Assembly (NCBI RefSeq): GCF_963169125.1
Contig: NC_084794.1
Span: 224,003,409 to 224,067,408, forward strand
Direction of reading: 5' to 3'
DNA: 64,000 bases
DNA from: Humulus lupulus
Taxonomy: Eukaryota; Streptophyta; Magnoliopsida; Rosales; Cannabaceae
In this document: positions 10,408 to 22,561 of the stretch, piece after piece
How the letters are laid out: the number at the start of each line of letters is the position of its first letter
How positions within the stretch are numbered: position 1 is the first letter of the stretch
The notes under the pieces: model-generated
Database searches by the model: none
What the model saw: only the letters and a program-made list of their open reading frames with translations
Told to the model about the DNA's origin: nothing
Position numbers and translations under genes: made by a program

Positions 10408-11247
10408 TTGTTTTATTTATTTTTTTAGGTTTAACCCTTAAAAGCGTAGAACAGTTTAATTTAAAATTATCAATACATAACGTATCTACAAAAATTCATT
10501 AATTTCATATATTATATATCTATATATTTGACTCTTCACTATACTCTCACATCTAGACTCCTCGCATCCTCACTACACTAATAATACCACCATTATCATA
10601 CTATATATATGTGTGTGTGTGCGTGCACGTGTGTCAGCTCAAAACTTCACTAGTACTAAGTTATGTCTTATTGTCCTCATTCCTCTTTGTTCACGCGGAA
10701 TTGGGAAGAAGCCAAAAAAAGTCAAACAATTAGTTAAGTTATGTTTACGAGTTAATGTTAAATATGTCATATAAAATGTTAGTATACATATGTTTAGAGT
10801 TCTGTTAGTTTGCTTTAATTTGTTTTGTTACTGTTTTTCCTCATATTTTTACTCATTTTTATTTTGTAACATTCAAATATATATAGATATATATATATGT
10901 GTGTGTGTGTGAAGATTAAGATGTTAGAAGTAAGTCATAACCGTGTTTTCACTCTCTGTATATTTTCCATGTGTTTTGTTTAGTTAGGTATGTTTTCACT
11001 CTTTGGTTGGTGTGTTTCCATTGTGGTATCCAATCATTTGTGACTTTGCCCACAAATCCAGGCATAAGGGTTGAGGTATGTATATCAAAACATATTTATT
11101 TTATTTTTGAATGGTATGTTGAATCCGATTATTTGATTTTATTTTCATATTCAAATATAATCGTTTTGACATGTTTTTATTATGTGATATTATAGGGACA
11201 AAATTAAGTGGATTTTGAAATTTGATGAAGCTTTCGATGATGAAGAT

Positions 11248-11429
11248 GTGTAGATCGTGAGAGATTCAAGGATGAACATTGGAGACTCAATGTCAGGTAT
11301 GTTTCATCTATATATATTCATTTTAATGTTCTAAATAAAATGCGTTCCCGGATTGTTGTATGAGCATGTTATATTGATTTGAATCTGATTTATGGATTTA
11401 TGCTCATAGTATTGTTTTTCAATTTAACA
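11248..11429 (+). repeat. truncated 5' LTR of Copia-1
   Basis: These 182 bases align without gaps to 17487-17668, the end of the 3' LTR. The seven differences are C/T or G/A changes. Upstream of 11248 the similarity stops at once, so about 350 bases of the LTR are missing. Confidence 0.93.
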
Positions 11430-11431
11430 AT

Positions 11432-11443
11432 TGGTATCACAGA
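11432..11443 (+). promoter_or_regulatory. primer binding site of Copia-1
   Basis: TGGTATCACAGA starts two bases after the LTR end and resembles the usual plant Copia primer site for initiator tRNA-Met (TGGTATCAGAGC), with a changed base in the middle. Confidence 0.75.
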
Positions 11444-12618
11444 TAGGTTATTTGATTTTAGGGCTTGAAATTTTGATATATACCCAATTTTTCAAAATCT
11501 AATTTTTCACAAGAAATTTTGAAATCATTCTATGTTAATGGGAAATCGGATTTGATAATGAGTATTGGATTTTTTTAGCTATTTTTGGGCAAAAATTTCA
11601 TCTATTGTTGTTGTGAAACCGAGTTCTTCATGGAACTCAAAATTGGTGGAAACCCATTTTGGTTTTCATGTTGTTTTGACCTTTTTTGTTGTGAAATGAG
11701 GAGAATGGATATGGTAGAGTGGTCGGCGACAGTGAGTGGAGGAAAACCCCTCAAAACGGTGGCCAAAACAGTAGCCGGAACCACCTTTTTCAGTCGGGTC
11801 AGACCCACGGACTGAACCGGGTCGAGGCGACCCGTCTGCTGAAAAAATCAAGGTCAGGGACGAAGAAAACGACATGTCGTTTTGTCTCTGTCAGACAAAA
11901 ATGACGTGTTGTTTCTTCAAAAAAAAGGGGTTGTTTTCTTTCCCAAAACGACACGTCGTTTTTTATATGAAAAACGACAAGTCGTTTTTGTAAAACGACA
12001 CGTCGTTTCTTGAAAACGACATGTCATTTTCTGAAACTGTTCTTAAAAAAAAAAAAAGGAAAATGGGCGTGTGGGGGCGCGTGCATGGTCCATTTTGGAC
12101 CTAATTTTCCACCATTTCACTCTACTTTTAATACCCTATTTTATATATGTTTATGCACAAGATTAATCCATGAATTCTATTCATAATTGTATTTGTATTT
12201 AATCTTTTGTGGCATGAATCTTATTATATATTGTCAACAATTATTGTTTATTTTCTTGCCTGTCGTAAGAATAAGCATGTGAATTGTTTAGTAAAGAGGA
12301 ACATTTAAATAATTATTTATTTAAATTTTGTGTTTTTTCCTCCAAAATTACATTAAGATCTATATAAGTAATTAATTATCATATCGATAATAATTGCTTG
12401 GTAAGGATGCTTAATATGGTGAAGAAAATTAATTAAACATTATGAATCACAATTTATCTATCCTTTCGATAGTAAATTAATGTATTTGATTATAATGTTT
12501 AATAGATTGTTCTTACCTTTGTATGAGTTCTATTTTGTATGTTTTAAGAACTCTAGCATACATAATGATCATTTGTTATTTTGCGATCATATATTGATGA
12601 GAAAAGATCACAAATGAC
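11444..12618 (+). other. long leader of Copia-1
   Basis: About 1.2 kb between primer site and polyprotein start, long for a Copia element. It holds a GC-richer block (11700-11850), the palindrome array, an A11 run near 12046, and AT-rich DNA up to the start codon. No convincing open frame is present; those seen read both strands of the GC-rich block. Confidence 0.7.
11866..12030 (+). repeat. array of ACGAC-NN-GTCGT palindromes in the Copia-1 leader
   Basis: Six copies of an 18-base near-perfect palindrome AAAACGACNNGTCGTTTT: 11866-11883, 11897-11914 (degenerate), 11945-11962, 11971-11988, 11992-12009 and 12013-12030 (one change). The centre varies (AT, AC, AA), and two copies hold an ACGT core. 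They lie in the leader, 590 bases before the polyprotein start. They could be protein-binding sites or RNA hairpins. Confidence 0.85.
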
Positions 12619-15600
12619 ATGGTTTATCGTAACATGTATTTAATAGTTATTGCTCTTGTTTCTCATTCAGCTTTAAGCATTCCTAGATCTCCTGCCGTCT
12701 TGACGCTGAATGCAACCAACCACAAGCAGTGGATTGAAAATATCACGATGAACTTGACCTTCATGAAAGTGGACTTGGCCTTGAGAATTGATGCACCATC
12801 TAAGCCTGCTGATGATGCTACTGAGAAGGATAAGAAATCTTATGAGGACTGGGAACACTCCAATCGTTGTTGCTTGATGCTTATGAGATATCACATGGAC
12901 GAATCCATTCGTGATAGTATTCCCAAGTCTGAAAATGCAAAGGATTTTCTTGCTGCCATTAAGGAAAAGTATAAGAAATTCTCAAAGAATGAGAAGAATG
13001 AACACTTGAACATGCTGCATCACACTGTTTACGATGGTTCAGGTGACATTAGGGCTCACATTGACAAGCTCATGGGCCACTATCATAAACTTAAGGCCAT
13101 GGATATGGACCTTGGTGAGGATTACATGGTGTGGTTGGTGATGGAGAACATTCCATCTCAGTTTGATTCAATCAGATCAAGCTACAATGCTCAGAAAGAA
13201 CAATGGACTGTTGGGGAGATGTCTGCTATTCTTTCCAAGGAAGAGGAGGACATGAGAAAAGGTAGGGCAAGAAGTATCTCCATGGTGACGAACCCAAACA
13301 ATCCTCACAAGAGAAAGTTCACTTCCAACAACTCTAGTGACCAAAAGCATCCTAAGAAGAAAGCCAACCATCCTAAGGGAAATGGGCAAGCTAGCTCATC
13401 TTTAACTGGTCATAAGAATGATTTTTTCAAAGGGAAGTGCAACTTTTGTCAATGCTTTGGGCATAAGAAAGCTGATTGTCGAAAGCTCAAAGCTCACTTA
13501 GAGAAGAAAGGTAATTTTCTTGTGATGGTTTGTTTAGAGTCCAATATTATTGATGTTCCCTTAAACACTTGGTGGTTAGATACTGGAGCTACAATTCATG
13601 TTACAAATTCCTTGCAGGCAGTGACAAACCGAAGAAGACCGAGTAGGTTGGAGGAGCATGTATACATGGGAGACGAAACTAAAGTCAGAGTTGAATTTTT
13701 TGGGACTGTTAGACTGCAGCTAAATACTGGGCATTTTTTGGAGTTGCATGATGTTGCTTATTTACCCTCTATTAGGAGGAATTTGATTTCTGTATCTATT
13801 TTGGATAGACTAGGTTATAGTCTTCATTTTGGAACTGGAAAACTGACTTTGTATCGTGACTCTATGTTGGTTGGAAATGGAACTTTATGTGGAAACTTAT
13901 ATAAGCTTGATTTACATGATGTTTTTCCTGTTACTTCTACTTCTTCTTGTTCTTCTTCTCTTAATGCTATTGTTGGGTCAAAACGTGCAAGATCAGATTT
14001 AAAATCTTCTATGCTTTGGCATAAAAGTTTAGGCCATATTTCTAGAGATAGAATGGAGAGATTGGTGAAGGATGGTGTACTTCAGGATCCTGATTTCTCT
14101 GATTTCACTGCCTGTGTTGATTGTATAAAAGGAAAGTTGACTGCCAAGGTTAGAAAGAGCAAGTCAGACAGGTGCACAGATGTATTGGATACTATTCATA
14201 CTGATATTTGTGGGCCTTTTGTTCCACCTGCTATGGGTGGTTATAGATACTTTATCACCTTCATTGATGATTTTTCCCGGTATGGTCATGTTGAGCTCAT
14301 TCGTGAAAAATCTGAATCTTTGGATGCTTTTAAGATTTTCAAGACGAATGTTGAGCTTCAAAAGGGAAAGAAGATTAAAATTTTCAACTCTGATAGAGGT
14401 GGAGAGTATTATGGACGTTATGATGAAACTGGAAGGAACCCCGGGCCTTTTGCCAAATACTTGCAGGAATGTGGTATTGATGCAAGATATACAATGCCAG
14501 GGACGCCCCAACAGAATGGAATCGCTGAAAGGAGAAATCGCACACTTCTTGACATGGTGTGTTGTATGTTGATTCATTCTAGCTTGCCAGAATTTTTATG
14601 GGGTGAGGCATTAAGAACTGCTGCTTATATCTTGAATCATGTACCTAGTAAGTCTGTCCCAAAGACACCATATGAGTTGTGGTCGGGTAAGAAACCGAGT
14701 TTGCGTCATTTTCATGTTTGGGGATGTAAAGCTGAAGTAAGGCCCTATAACCCACAATCTAAGAAACTTGATCCGAAAACTATTAGTGGCTACTTTGTAG
14801 GTTACACTATTGGATCGAGGGGTTCCATGTTCTATTGTCCTTCTCACACCACCAGAGTGATAGAATTAGATAGAGCTGTCTATTTTGAAGAAGAATTTGG
14901 TTCAAGTCAAGGGTCAAGAGAAATTGTATTCAGGGAAGAACGTGTTTATGTCCCTGTACCTGTTGCTTCCGCTTCCGCTCCTATTGATGACCCTGTGATT
15001 GAACAGATTCGGGTAAAAACTCATGATGAACCTCAAAATCAAGACCAAGGTGAAAATCTTGATATTGGGGATGATGAAGCTATGGTGAGAAGATCACAGA
15101 GAACCCGCAGGTCTGCTATTCCTAATGACTACCTTGTCTATTTACAGGAACATGAGTTTGATGTCGGAGACACTTTTGAGCCAGTTACCTATCAAGAAGC
15201 TATGAATAGTCCTCAATCTGTGTTGTGGATGGATGCAATGAAAGATGAGTTGAATTCTATGTCACAAAATGAAGTTTGGGAGTTAGTTGAATTACCCATA
15301 GGTTGCAGACCCATTGGATGCAAATGGGTGTATAAGATCAAACGTGACTCGAATGGGCAAGTGGAAAGGTATAAGGCTAGGCTTGTGGCTAAGGGCTATA
15401 GCCAGAGAGAAGGTATTGATTTCAAAGAAACCTTTTCACCTGTTTCCACCAAAGATTCGTTGCGAATCATTATGGCTATAGTTGCTCATTTTGATCTAGA
15501 ACTCAATCAAATGGATGTGAGGACTGCCTTCTTAAATGGAGATTTATTTGAAGATGTTTACATGACTCAACCTATTGGTTTTGAGAAGTCTGGCAAAGAA

Positions 15601-16746
15601 CACATGGTTTGCAAGCTCAAAAAGTCTATCTATGGGCTTAAACAAGCATCAAGGCAGTGGTATCTCAAGTTCGATATGATTGTCACTGCAAATGGCTTCA
15701 AGGAGAATGTTGTAGATCAATGTATATACATGAAGGTCAGTGGGAGCAGTTTCATTTTTCTAGTATTGTATGTTGACGACATCCTACTTGCATCTAATAA
15801 TTCTGATCTGTTGTCTGAGACAAAACAACTTTTGTTTAGCCATTTTGATATGAAGGATCTTGGTGAGGCTTTCTATGTACTTGGGATTCAGATTCTTCGA
15901 GATAGGGCTAATGGTATTCTTCGTTTGTCTCAGAAGACTTACATTGATCGGATCTTGAAAAGATTCAATATGCATGCATGTTCTCCTGGGAAGGCACCGA
16001 TAGTGAAGGGTGATAAGTTCTCAAAGGCCCAATGTCCACAAAATGATAAAGAGAGAGATGAAATGAAAGTCATTCCTTATGCGTCATTGGTTGGTAGCTT
16101 GATGTATGCTCAAGTATGCACACGCCCTGATATTGCTTTTGTTGTCAGCGTGTTGGGTAGATACTTGAGTGATCCTGGTCTTAGCCATTGGAAAGCGGCT
16201 AAGAAAGTCATGAGGTATCTTCGGGGTACAAAGGATCATATGTTGACTTATCGGCGAGCTGACACTCTTGATATAGTTGGGTTCAGTGACGCTGATTATG
16301 CAGGATGCGTGGATGATAAAAAGTCCACTTCAGGCTACATTTATATGATGACTGGAGGAGCTGTTTCATGGAAAAGTGTCAAGCAGACACTCACAGCTTC
16401 TTCTACGATGGAGGCAGAATATATGGCGTGTTATGAGGCTACTTGTCAAGCAATATGGCTGCAGAATTTCATTTCAGCTTTGAATGTTGTAGACTCTATT
16501 TCAAGGCCGCTGAAATTGTATTGTGACAACTTCGCAGCAGTAGCTTTCTCTAAGAACACTAGGAGTACTTCTCGCTCAAAGCATATTGATATAAAGTACT
16601 ATTTTGTTAAAGAGAAAGTCGCTGAGTCCCTCATTTCTATTGAGTACACGCCTACCACTAGCATGTTGGCAGACCCACTAACGAAAGGCTTACCCATATG
16701 TGTATTTCTGGAGCATGTTGCTCGAATGGGATTGTTAGGAGCCTAG
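12619..16746 (+). CDS. Copia gag-pol polyprotein, 1375 aa, intact
   Basis: A single frame encodes a complete Copia polyprotein. Gag occupies about residues 25-300, with a zinc knuckle of C274, C277, H282 and C287. Protease DTGA starts at residue 321. The integrase zinc part is near 467-510 (HKSLGH, then CVDC). The integrase core has Asp in HTDICGP (about 528) and NSDRGGEY (about 591) and Glu in [10 protein letters not shown] (about 636). RT carries YVDD near 1051. RNase H ends with [21 protein letters not shown] and DPLTKGLP. The first 20 residues ([14 protein letters not shown]) are hydrophobic and unlike the start of Copia gag; family similarity begins around [10 protein letters not shown]. 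The true start may be downstream, or the leader has been shifted into frame. It is the only undamaged large gene here. Confidence 0.95.
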   Translation: MVYRNMYLIVIALVSHSALSIPRSPAVLTLNATNHKQWIENITMNLTFMKVDLALRIDAPSKPADDATEKDKKSYEDWEHSNRCCLMLMRYHMDESIRDSIPKSENAKDFLAAIKEKYKKFSKNEKNEHLNMLHHTVYDGSGDIRAHIDKLMGHYHKLKAMDMDLGEDYMVWLVMENIPSQFDSIRSSYNAQKEQWTVGEMSAILSKEEEDMRKGRARSISMVTNPNNPHKRKFTSNNSSDQKHPKKKANHPKGNGQASSSLTGHKNDFFKGKCNFCQCFGHKKADCRKLKAHLEKKGNFLVMVCLESNIIDVPLNTWWLDTGATIHVTNSLQAVTNRRRPSRLEEHVYMGDETKVRVEFFGTVRLQLNTGHFLELHDVAYLPSIRRNLISVSILDRLGYSLHFGTGKLTLYRDSMLVGNGTLCGNLYKLDLHDVFPVTSTSSCSSSLNAIVGSKRARSDLKSSMLWHKSLGHISRDRMERLVKDGVLQDPDFSDFTACVDCIKGKLTAKVRKSKSDRCTDVLDTIHTDICGPFVPPAMGGYRYFITFIDDFSRYGHVELIREKSESLDAFKIFKTNVELQKGKKIKIFNSDRGGEYYGRYDETGRNPGPFAKYLQECGIDARYTMPGTPQQNGIAERRNRTLLDMVCCMLIHSSLPEFLWGEALRTAAYILNHVPSKSVPKTPYELWSGKKPSLRHFHVWGCKAEVRPYNPQSKKLDPKTISGYFVGYTIGSRGSMFYCPSHTTRVIELDRAVYFEEEFGSSQGSREIVFREERVYVPVPVASASAPIDDPVIEQIRVKTHDEPQNQDQGENLDIGDDEAMVRRSQRTRRSAIPNDYLVYLQEHEFDVGDTFEPVTYQEAMNSPQSVLWMDAMKDELNSMSQNEVWELVELPIGCRPIGCKWVYKIKRDSNGQVERYKARLVAKGYSQREGIDFKETFSPVSTKDSLRIIMAIVAHFDLELNQMDVRTAFLNGDLFEDVYMTQPIGFEKSGKEHMVCKLKKSIYGLKQASRQWYLKFDMIVTANGFKENVVDQCIYMKVSGSSFIFLVLYVDDILLASNNSDLLSETKQLLFSHFDMKDLGEAFYVLGIQILRDRANGILRLSQKTYIDRILKRFNMHACSPGKAPIVKGDKFSKAQCPQNDKERDEMKVIPYASLVGSLMYAQVCTRPDIAFVVSVLGRYLSDPGLSHWKAAKKVMRYLRGTKDHMLTYRRADTLDIVGFSDADYAGCVDDKKSTSGYIYMMTGGAVSWKSVKQTLTASSTMEAEYMACYEATCQAIWLQNFISALNVVDSISRPLKLYCDNFAAVAFSKNTRSTSRSKHIDIKYYFVKEKVAESLISIEYTPTTSMLADPLTKGLPICVFLEHVARMGLLGA

Positions 16747-17136
16747 CTTGTTGAGCTCAGTGGGAGTTTTGTTATTATGTATCAAACATGCTAGTATTTT
16801 GTATGGATTGCTTATAGCTTGTGTTTTGTTCTGAACATGCATAATGATAATTGAAGTCACTTCTTATTGTTGCTGTTACGTATATATGTTTATATAAGTA
16901 TATACTATTGTTCACCGAAGTGACAGGTACAAAAGGAGATGAATGTGCATAGTCTCAAATTAATGTACCACATGCATGTTTGGTTTAATGATTGTTATTG
17001 TTTTTGAATGTCTTCAAGACCGAATCATAGATAATATATGTATCCTATCGATATGATATTATATATGATTTATTAGACTGTCTTTTAGTGATGGACAAGA
17101 TTATGGTGGTTTGATTATATTGTCCAAGTGAGAGAA
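16747..17136 (+). other. 3' non-coding region and polypurine tract of Copia-1
   Basis: No coding potential. It ends in a purine tract CAAGTGAGAGAA (17125-17136) directly before the TGTTAG start of the 3' LTR, the usual plus-strand priming site. Confidence 0.8.
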
Positions 17137-17668
17137 TGTTAGAATTTTATATGGACAAATATAATTACAAACATAATTCCATTATCACAATCATTTTCTA
17201 GAGTGCCTACGAATAGTTAAAGACCATAATGGGATTGTTAATATTAATCTAATTGCAATTAAGGCACATGGTAGCACCCTAAAGACTATAGGTTGGCCCA
17301 TTAAATCATAGTCCACCATATCTGATAATATAAGCCCAATAGGCACAATATACCCCTTAGGGTAAGAAGGCATATGAGACATATATATTAAACATATATG
17401 TTGTTAGGAAACATACAGTGGCATATGGTCTGGTAAGGGTTGCTCTCCATAAGATCTCTCTTGCATTGTTTTTCTAATATTGTTTTGTGTAGATCGTGAG
17501 AGATTCAAGGATGAATATTGGAGACTCAATGTTAAGTATGTTTCATCTATATATATTCATTTTAATGCTCTAAATAAAATGCGTTCCTGGATTGTTGTAT
17601 GAGCATGCTATATTGATTTGAATCTGATTTATGAATTTATGCTCATAGTATTGTTTTTCAATTTAACA
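17137..17668 (+). repeat. 3' LTR of Copia-1
   Basis: 532 bases from TGTTAGAATT to TTTAACA, complete. The last 182 bases match the truncated 5' LTR. No flanking duplication can be tested because the 5' end of the element is lost. Confidence 0.9.
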
Positions 17669-18922
17669 AAAGATTGTAGTACTAGATATATTCCATTTTT
17701 ATTTATGGAGTTTTGTTTTGTTTATGTTGATGTTGAAGAACTTTATGGACTATTGTCATTATATTTTAAATTTCGTAATGGGAAATTATGTTATAGATTA
17801 TTATGTTTGTTGTTTGAACGAGTTTTACTAGCTTTCTTTTATTTATTTTTCATACTTTGATTTTTATTAATTTTTTTTTTTTTAAATATGGTGGGTACTT
17901 GATGAGTATCATTCTTTTGTTGGATAATCCCCGCCCCATTTAGATGAGTATTGTGTAGGAGCAGGTATGAGTGAAGGAGCAATTCCTACCCAATTATATC
18001 CTTACCTATCAAGTTTCAATAATTAATATAAATATATATATATATTCTAATTCACTAATTAGACTCCAATACTTATATTAATAATTTTACCTTATTTTAA
18101 TAATAAATAAAGTTCAAAAAACGTAATGTATTGTAGTAATTAAATTATATGTATTAAGACATCCTAAAATCTTTTAGATGTGTTTTATCTATTTTATTAT
18201 AATATTAGTTTTATTTTATTTTTATTATATTACCTACTTAATAACATACCTTAACGATTTTTTTTAAGAAATCAATATAACTTTTAAATTCATAATCGTT
18301 CATAGAAGAGTATAGTTACATAACACGATAGTAGACTTTACTAATCACCACAACTATTAATTAGTGAAATTAAATTCTCACCTTACTATATTTGGACATA
18401 TATAAATATATTTATTATAATGCTTTCTGAGTACAACTATTTAGAGAAAATTTATGTTATATAATTTGTTATCCAATTTTTTTTTCTTTTTTACACCAAT
18501 AATGAAAAAAAAATATATATGAATTTAAAAAAAAATTCACTTTTAATCAAAAAGTTAATTTTAAAAAATAAGATTAAATACTATTATAGAACATACCAAT
18601 TAAACTCATGCTTAAAATATTATAGAAGCCCCGAACATCAACTTAGATCTGTCATACAAGTTTGCCAGCCGTGCCTACTGGACATCTACTTAGGTCTGTC
18701 ATATATTTATGAGCACCTTAGGTTCAACCACACTTATCTCATTTTGTACCTGAAATGTTAGGGTCATACAAATCACTTAATAAGTGATAAACTAAACTAC
18801 CTAATTTTCCTTACCTTGAGTGTAAAAAAGATAAAAAAAAGAGATTGCTTGTGCTAATAGATCTCGCCTAAAACCTTATACATGACATAAAAGATTTAAA
18901 TTAGAAATTTATCATAAAATTA
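17669..18922. other. AT-rich spacer
   Basis: No gene seen. A GATCTGTCATACAAG/GGTCTGTCATATAT near-repeat lies around 18640-18710. AATTA at 18918-18922 is the left half of the target duplication of Copia-2, so this spacer was once continuous with 24908 onward. Confidence 0.6.
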
Positions 18923-19657
18923 TGATAATCCTCAATAGAAAATAAAATTGGAACGAAATTACCGATCAATTTTTCTGGCTGAGTCGTAGACAATGTCGCT
19001 CTCTTTAAGACGTTTCGCGGCTCTGCCCTAAGTGTGCATGGAAATCTATTAACCACGCCGTTCCCAGGATAAAACAGCTTCTCTACGATTCCTCCCTGCA
19101 CCGAGAAGATCGTTCTTGTACACCCTCAAAAAGCTCTGAGAAAATTCGTCGAACCAAGAGAAAAAACTATCTTTTTCAAAAAATGTTTGATCTGACTTAT
19201 ACAGAGAAGTAAACCCCATAAAACGGCTAAAAATATTTTTTTCATTTAATCAGAGGAGGAAATTAACGACTAAAAACGTTTATTTTCATTTAATCAGAGG
19301 AAAAACCGTTTTTGAAAATAAACGTTTTAAGGTTAATTTAATTAATAAAATAATAAATCTATTTATTTTATTGAATAATTTTTTTTCAACAAAAAATTAA
19401 AAAATACGACACCACCCGCCAGTTCAGCTTGGCTCGGACGGACGGCGACGGCGGCGCGCGCGCGTGTGGTGGTCAAGTGTGTGAGTCCTCACCCATGCGC
19501 ACAAAACTGGGTACCCCTTGGGGCACACCCCAAGACATAGCACTTGCAACTTATATACACTCCTTGAAGAGTGTTTCAATTCCATGTGGGACTTTTCCCA
19601 TATCACACACAACTATATTTTTTCAATTTTTAATAATTCATTAAAAAAGTTCCAACA
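18923..19657 (-). repeat. 3' LTR of Copia-2
   Basis: 735 bases. Matches 24144-24902 throughout with scattered substitutions and small indels. A polypurine tract AAGTGGGGGAT (19658-19669, minus strand) sits directly before its TGTTGG start. A GCGCGC-rich patch (19440-19470) is shared by both LTRs. Confidence 0.93.
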
Positions 19658-20190
19658 ATCCCCCACTTGAATTTTTAAAAATATTTTCTCGAGCAATTTT
19701 AAAATCTATAAGATTGTGCATAAACAAATGTATCTTTCGATTTGAACATTTGCGTAGTGAATACGATTTAGATTATACTAGAGTGACACGTAGTCTTGAA
19801 ATCTATTTCTAACATCGTACCACGCACCAACCTTTCAAGTGTGTAATCAAAAAGCCCGTGCGTTAATGGCCATGCACGTCTATCCCAGTATAGTGAATGC
19901 TCTAGAAATTTTTCCCAAATTCCATAAGAAGCGGCCCCACTTCCACATTCACATAGGTGAGTCTATCAAGAGTACTCCTGTAGCTCGGTACTCCACTCCA
20001 CATAGAGTATAGATCTCATTAAGAGTTTCTATTAACTCATCCTCTCATTGCTTCAGGAATTCATGCTTCTATATGCTTTAATGGAAATAGCATGATTCAA
20101 CTCGTATCACTTCACAACTTGTTATTACCCATTGAACCTAGTTCTTGGGATCTCCAGTCTTTAGGTTGGGTTACCATCATGAGTGATTCA

Positions 20191-21948
20191 TTATTCTAAG
20201 GGAAATACTCCCATTCCTTTCGATGTTTTATGGACTTTCTCTCTAGCTAATCCTTTCGTCAAAGGATCTTCTAAGTTATCATCAGTGCGTACATGATCCA
20301 CTCTAACAGCTCCTGTTGAGAGAAACTCTTTAACAATACTATGCTTACGACGTATCTGTCGTCTCTTACCATTGTAATAACGGTTCTGAATTTTCGCAAT
20401 AGCCGCGGCACTATCGCAGTGGATCAACACAGCTGGTATCGGTTTTTCCCATAAGGGGATCTCAGCTAGCAGGCTTCTTAGCCAACCTGCTTCTTCACTA
20501 GCTGTAGCTAGTGCTATCATTTCAGAATCCATGGTGGATTGTGCCAAAATAGTCTGTTTCTTAGATTTCCAAGAAACAGCTCCACCAGCTATACTAAAGA
20601 TATAGCCACTTGTTGCTTTGGAGTCATCAGACATAGAGTTCTAGTCTGCATCACTATAACCTTCAAGAACAGCTGGAAACTTCTGATAATGTAATCCAAG
20701 GTTCATGGTTCTCTTTAGGTATCTCATGACCCTTTCAATAGCATGCCAATGCTCTATACTAGGTCTGCTAGTAAACCTGCTCAATAATCCCACGACATAG
20801 GCAATGTCGGGTCTCGTACAATCAGTGGCATATCGGAGACTGTAAATGATGCTCGCATAGTCAGATTGTCTTACACTGTCACCAGTGTTCTTAAATAACT
20901 TTACACTTGGATCATATGGTGTGCAAGCAAGTTTACAATCAAAGTAATTATATTTCTTTAGAATCTTCTCAATATAGTGAGATTGATCCAAAGAAATTCC
21001 CTTTTCGGACCTAGTAATCTTAATAACAAGGATGACATTCGCTTCTCCAAAGTCCTTCATATCAAAGTTAGCACACAACAGAGATTTCACAGCATTCACA
21101 GCATGAATATTCGAACCAAATATGAGCAAGTCATCCACATATAGACATACAATAGTGCAAATGTCATTATCAGATTTATAATAAATGCATTTGTCACTTT
21201 CATTCACTTTAAATCCATGTGAGATAACTAAATTGTCAAATTTCTCATGCCATTGCTTAGGTGCCTGCTTAAGACCATACAGAGATTTATCTAACTTGCA
21301 AACCTTATGTTCCTGGCCATGGATTACAAACCCTTCCGGTTGATCCATATAGATCTCTTCTTCTAATTCACCATTCAAAAATGCAGTCTTAACATCCATT
21401 TGGTGTACAACTAGATTGTGAATGGCAGCTAGGGAAATCAAAACTCTAATGGATGTTATCCTCGTAACCGGTGAAAAAGTGTCAAAGAAATCTATATTTT
21501 CTCTCTGCCTAAAACCCTTGGCTACCAAACGAGCCTTGTATTTTTCAACAGTTCCATCGGGTTTCAATTTCTTTTTCAAGATCCACTTACAACCTATAGG
21601 CTTACAACCAGGAGGTAAATCAACTAAGTGCCACGTTTTGTTAGACTCAAGAGAGTCCATCTCATCATTTATTGCTTCTTGCCAGAGGTCACCATCTAAA
21701 GAAGACAAGGCTTCTTGGAGGTTAGCAGGATCCTTCTCTAATGTATAGACACAGAAATCAGAACCATAATCTTTAGCAACTCTAGTTCTCTTACTTCTCC
21801 TAGGTTCTGATTCTCTATCCTCAATATGTTCATTAGTCCTAATCGCAGGAATATTGCTAGTAGATGCGCCCCCACTATTTCTCAATTTTAAAAGGGAATC
21901 TATGTTCATAAAAATCAGCATCATTTGATTCCACAATAACATGGGCAT
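20191..21948 (-). pseudogene. RT and RNase H of Copia-2
   Basis: The RT starts near [16 protein letters not shown], with the [18 protein letters not shown] and [13 protein letters not shown] motifs and a catalytic CLYVDD. RNase H starts at GYSDAD; then a TAG at 20641-20643 stands where Copia elements have Trp. The same frame continues with [27 protein letters not shown] and the terminal DPLTKGLA. Without the TAG this part would be open to 20191. Confidence 0.93.
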
Positions 21949-22561
21949 TTAAATCATAGAACCTATATGCTTTACTATTAATTGCATATCCGATAAATAC
22001 ACATTCATAGGCTCTACTTGCTAGCTTAATTCTCTTAGAATCAGGAATACGAACATAAGCCAAACAACCCCAAGTTCTCAAATAAGACAGGTTAGGTTGC
22101 CTATTTTTCAATATCTCATAAGGTGAAACTTTACTTTTAGACTTCGGAACTCTATTCAACACATAAAAAACAGTCAAAATAATTTCACCCCACCAATGAG
22201 ATGCAACACCAGAATTCAATAAAATAGCCACAACAGATTCAGTAAAAGTTCGATTCTTTCTTTCAGCTTTACCGTTCATTTCAAGTGAATATGGTGCAAT
22301 GGTTTCGTGTACAATGCCATGTGAATTATAAAACTCAATAAACATGCTTGAATCATATTCAGTTCCTCTATCACTTCAAAACCTTTTAATTTTCTTATTG
22401 AATTGATTCTCAATTTCAGTCACAAATAATTTGAACATGTCAAGCGCATCACTTTTATTTTTCATTAAGTTCACATAAGTAAAGTCAGAACAATCATCAA
22501 TAAAAGTGATGAAATAACGTTTACCATTCCTAGTTAACGTTCCATCAAGTTCGCAAATATC
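21875..22561 (-). pseudogene. integrase core of Copia-2
   Basis: The part at 22345-21875 holds the catalytic Glu region (NGKAERKNRTF) and the WGEIILTVFYVLNRVPKSK segment typical of Copia integrase. Upstream (22561-22346) the frame holds FITFIDDCSDFTYV and the second Asp (SDRGTEYD), but it is cut by a TGA/TAG at both ends. A one-base insertion in a T4A4 run near 21887-21897 moves the following linker into the RT frame. Confidence 0.88.

Larger units (their letters stand above)
8695..11247. other. AT-rich spacer
   Basis: Apart from the SINE-like fragment and the repeat pair I see no gene. There are TA/TG microsatellites at about 10602-10634 and 10877-10911, and a 20-base tandem duplication (ATAATATTCTTATATTTAAC) near 9450-9490. 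Open stretches such as 10088-10441 are hydrophobic products of AT-rich DNA. The sequence stops abruptly where the LTR of Copia-1 begins at 11248. Confidence 0.7.
11248..17668 (+). mobile_element. Ty1/Copia retrotransposon with intact polyprotein (Copia-1)
   Basis: The order is a 182-base remnant of the 5' LTR, primer site, a 1.2-kb leader, one uninterrupted gag-protease-integrase-RT-RNase H frame, polypurine tract, and a complete 532-base 3' LTR. Integrase before RT is the Copia order. The 5' LTR lacks its first 350 bases; ordinary flanking DNA joins directly to the LTR interior at 11248. That loss removes the LTR promoter part, so the copy probably cannot be transcribed as a full retrotransposon despite its intact frame. 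The shared 182 bases of the two LTRs differ at 7 positions, all transitions. Confidence 0.95.

Noticed and set aside
10088..10441. 117-residue open stretch
   Set aside because: Ile/Tyr-rich translation of AT-rich DNA that overlaps a dispersed repeat. No domain.
10971..11247. A possible host exon pair (GTATGT donor near 11075, TTATAG acceptor near 11193) next to the truncated LTR
   Set aside because: Joining the two sides gives an early stop in the frame tried, and I recognise no protein family.
11866..12030. The palindrome array as a CRISPR array
   Set aside because: Units are 18 bases with spacers of 3-30 bases, the repeats are palindromes, and the setting is a plant retrotransposon leader.
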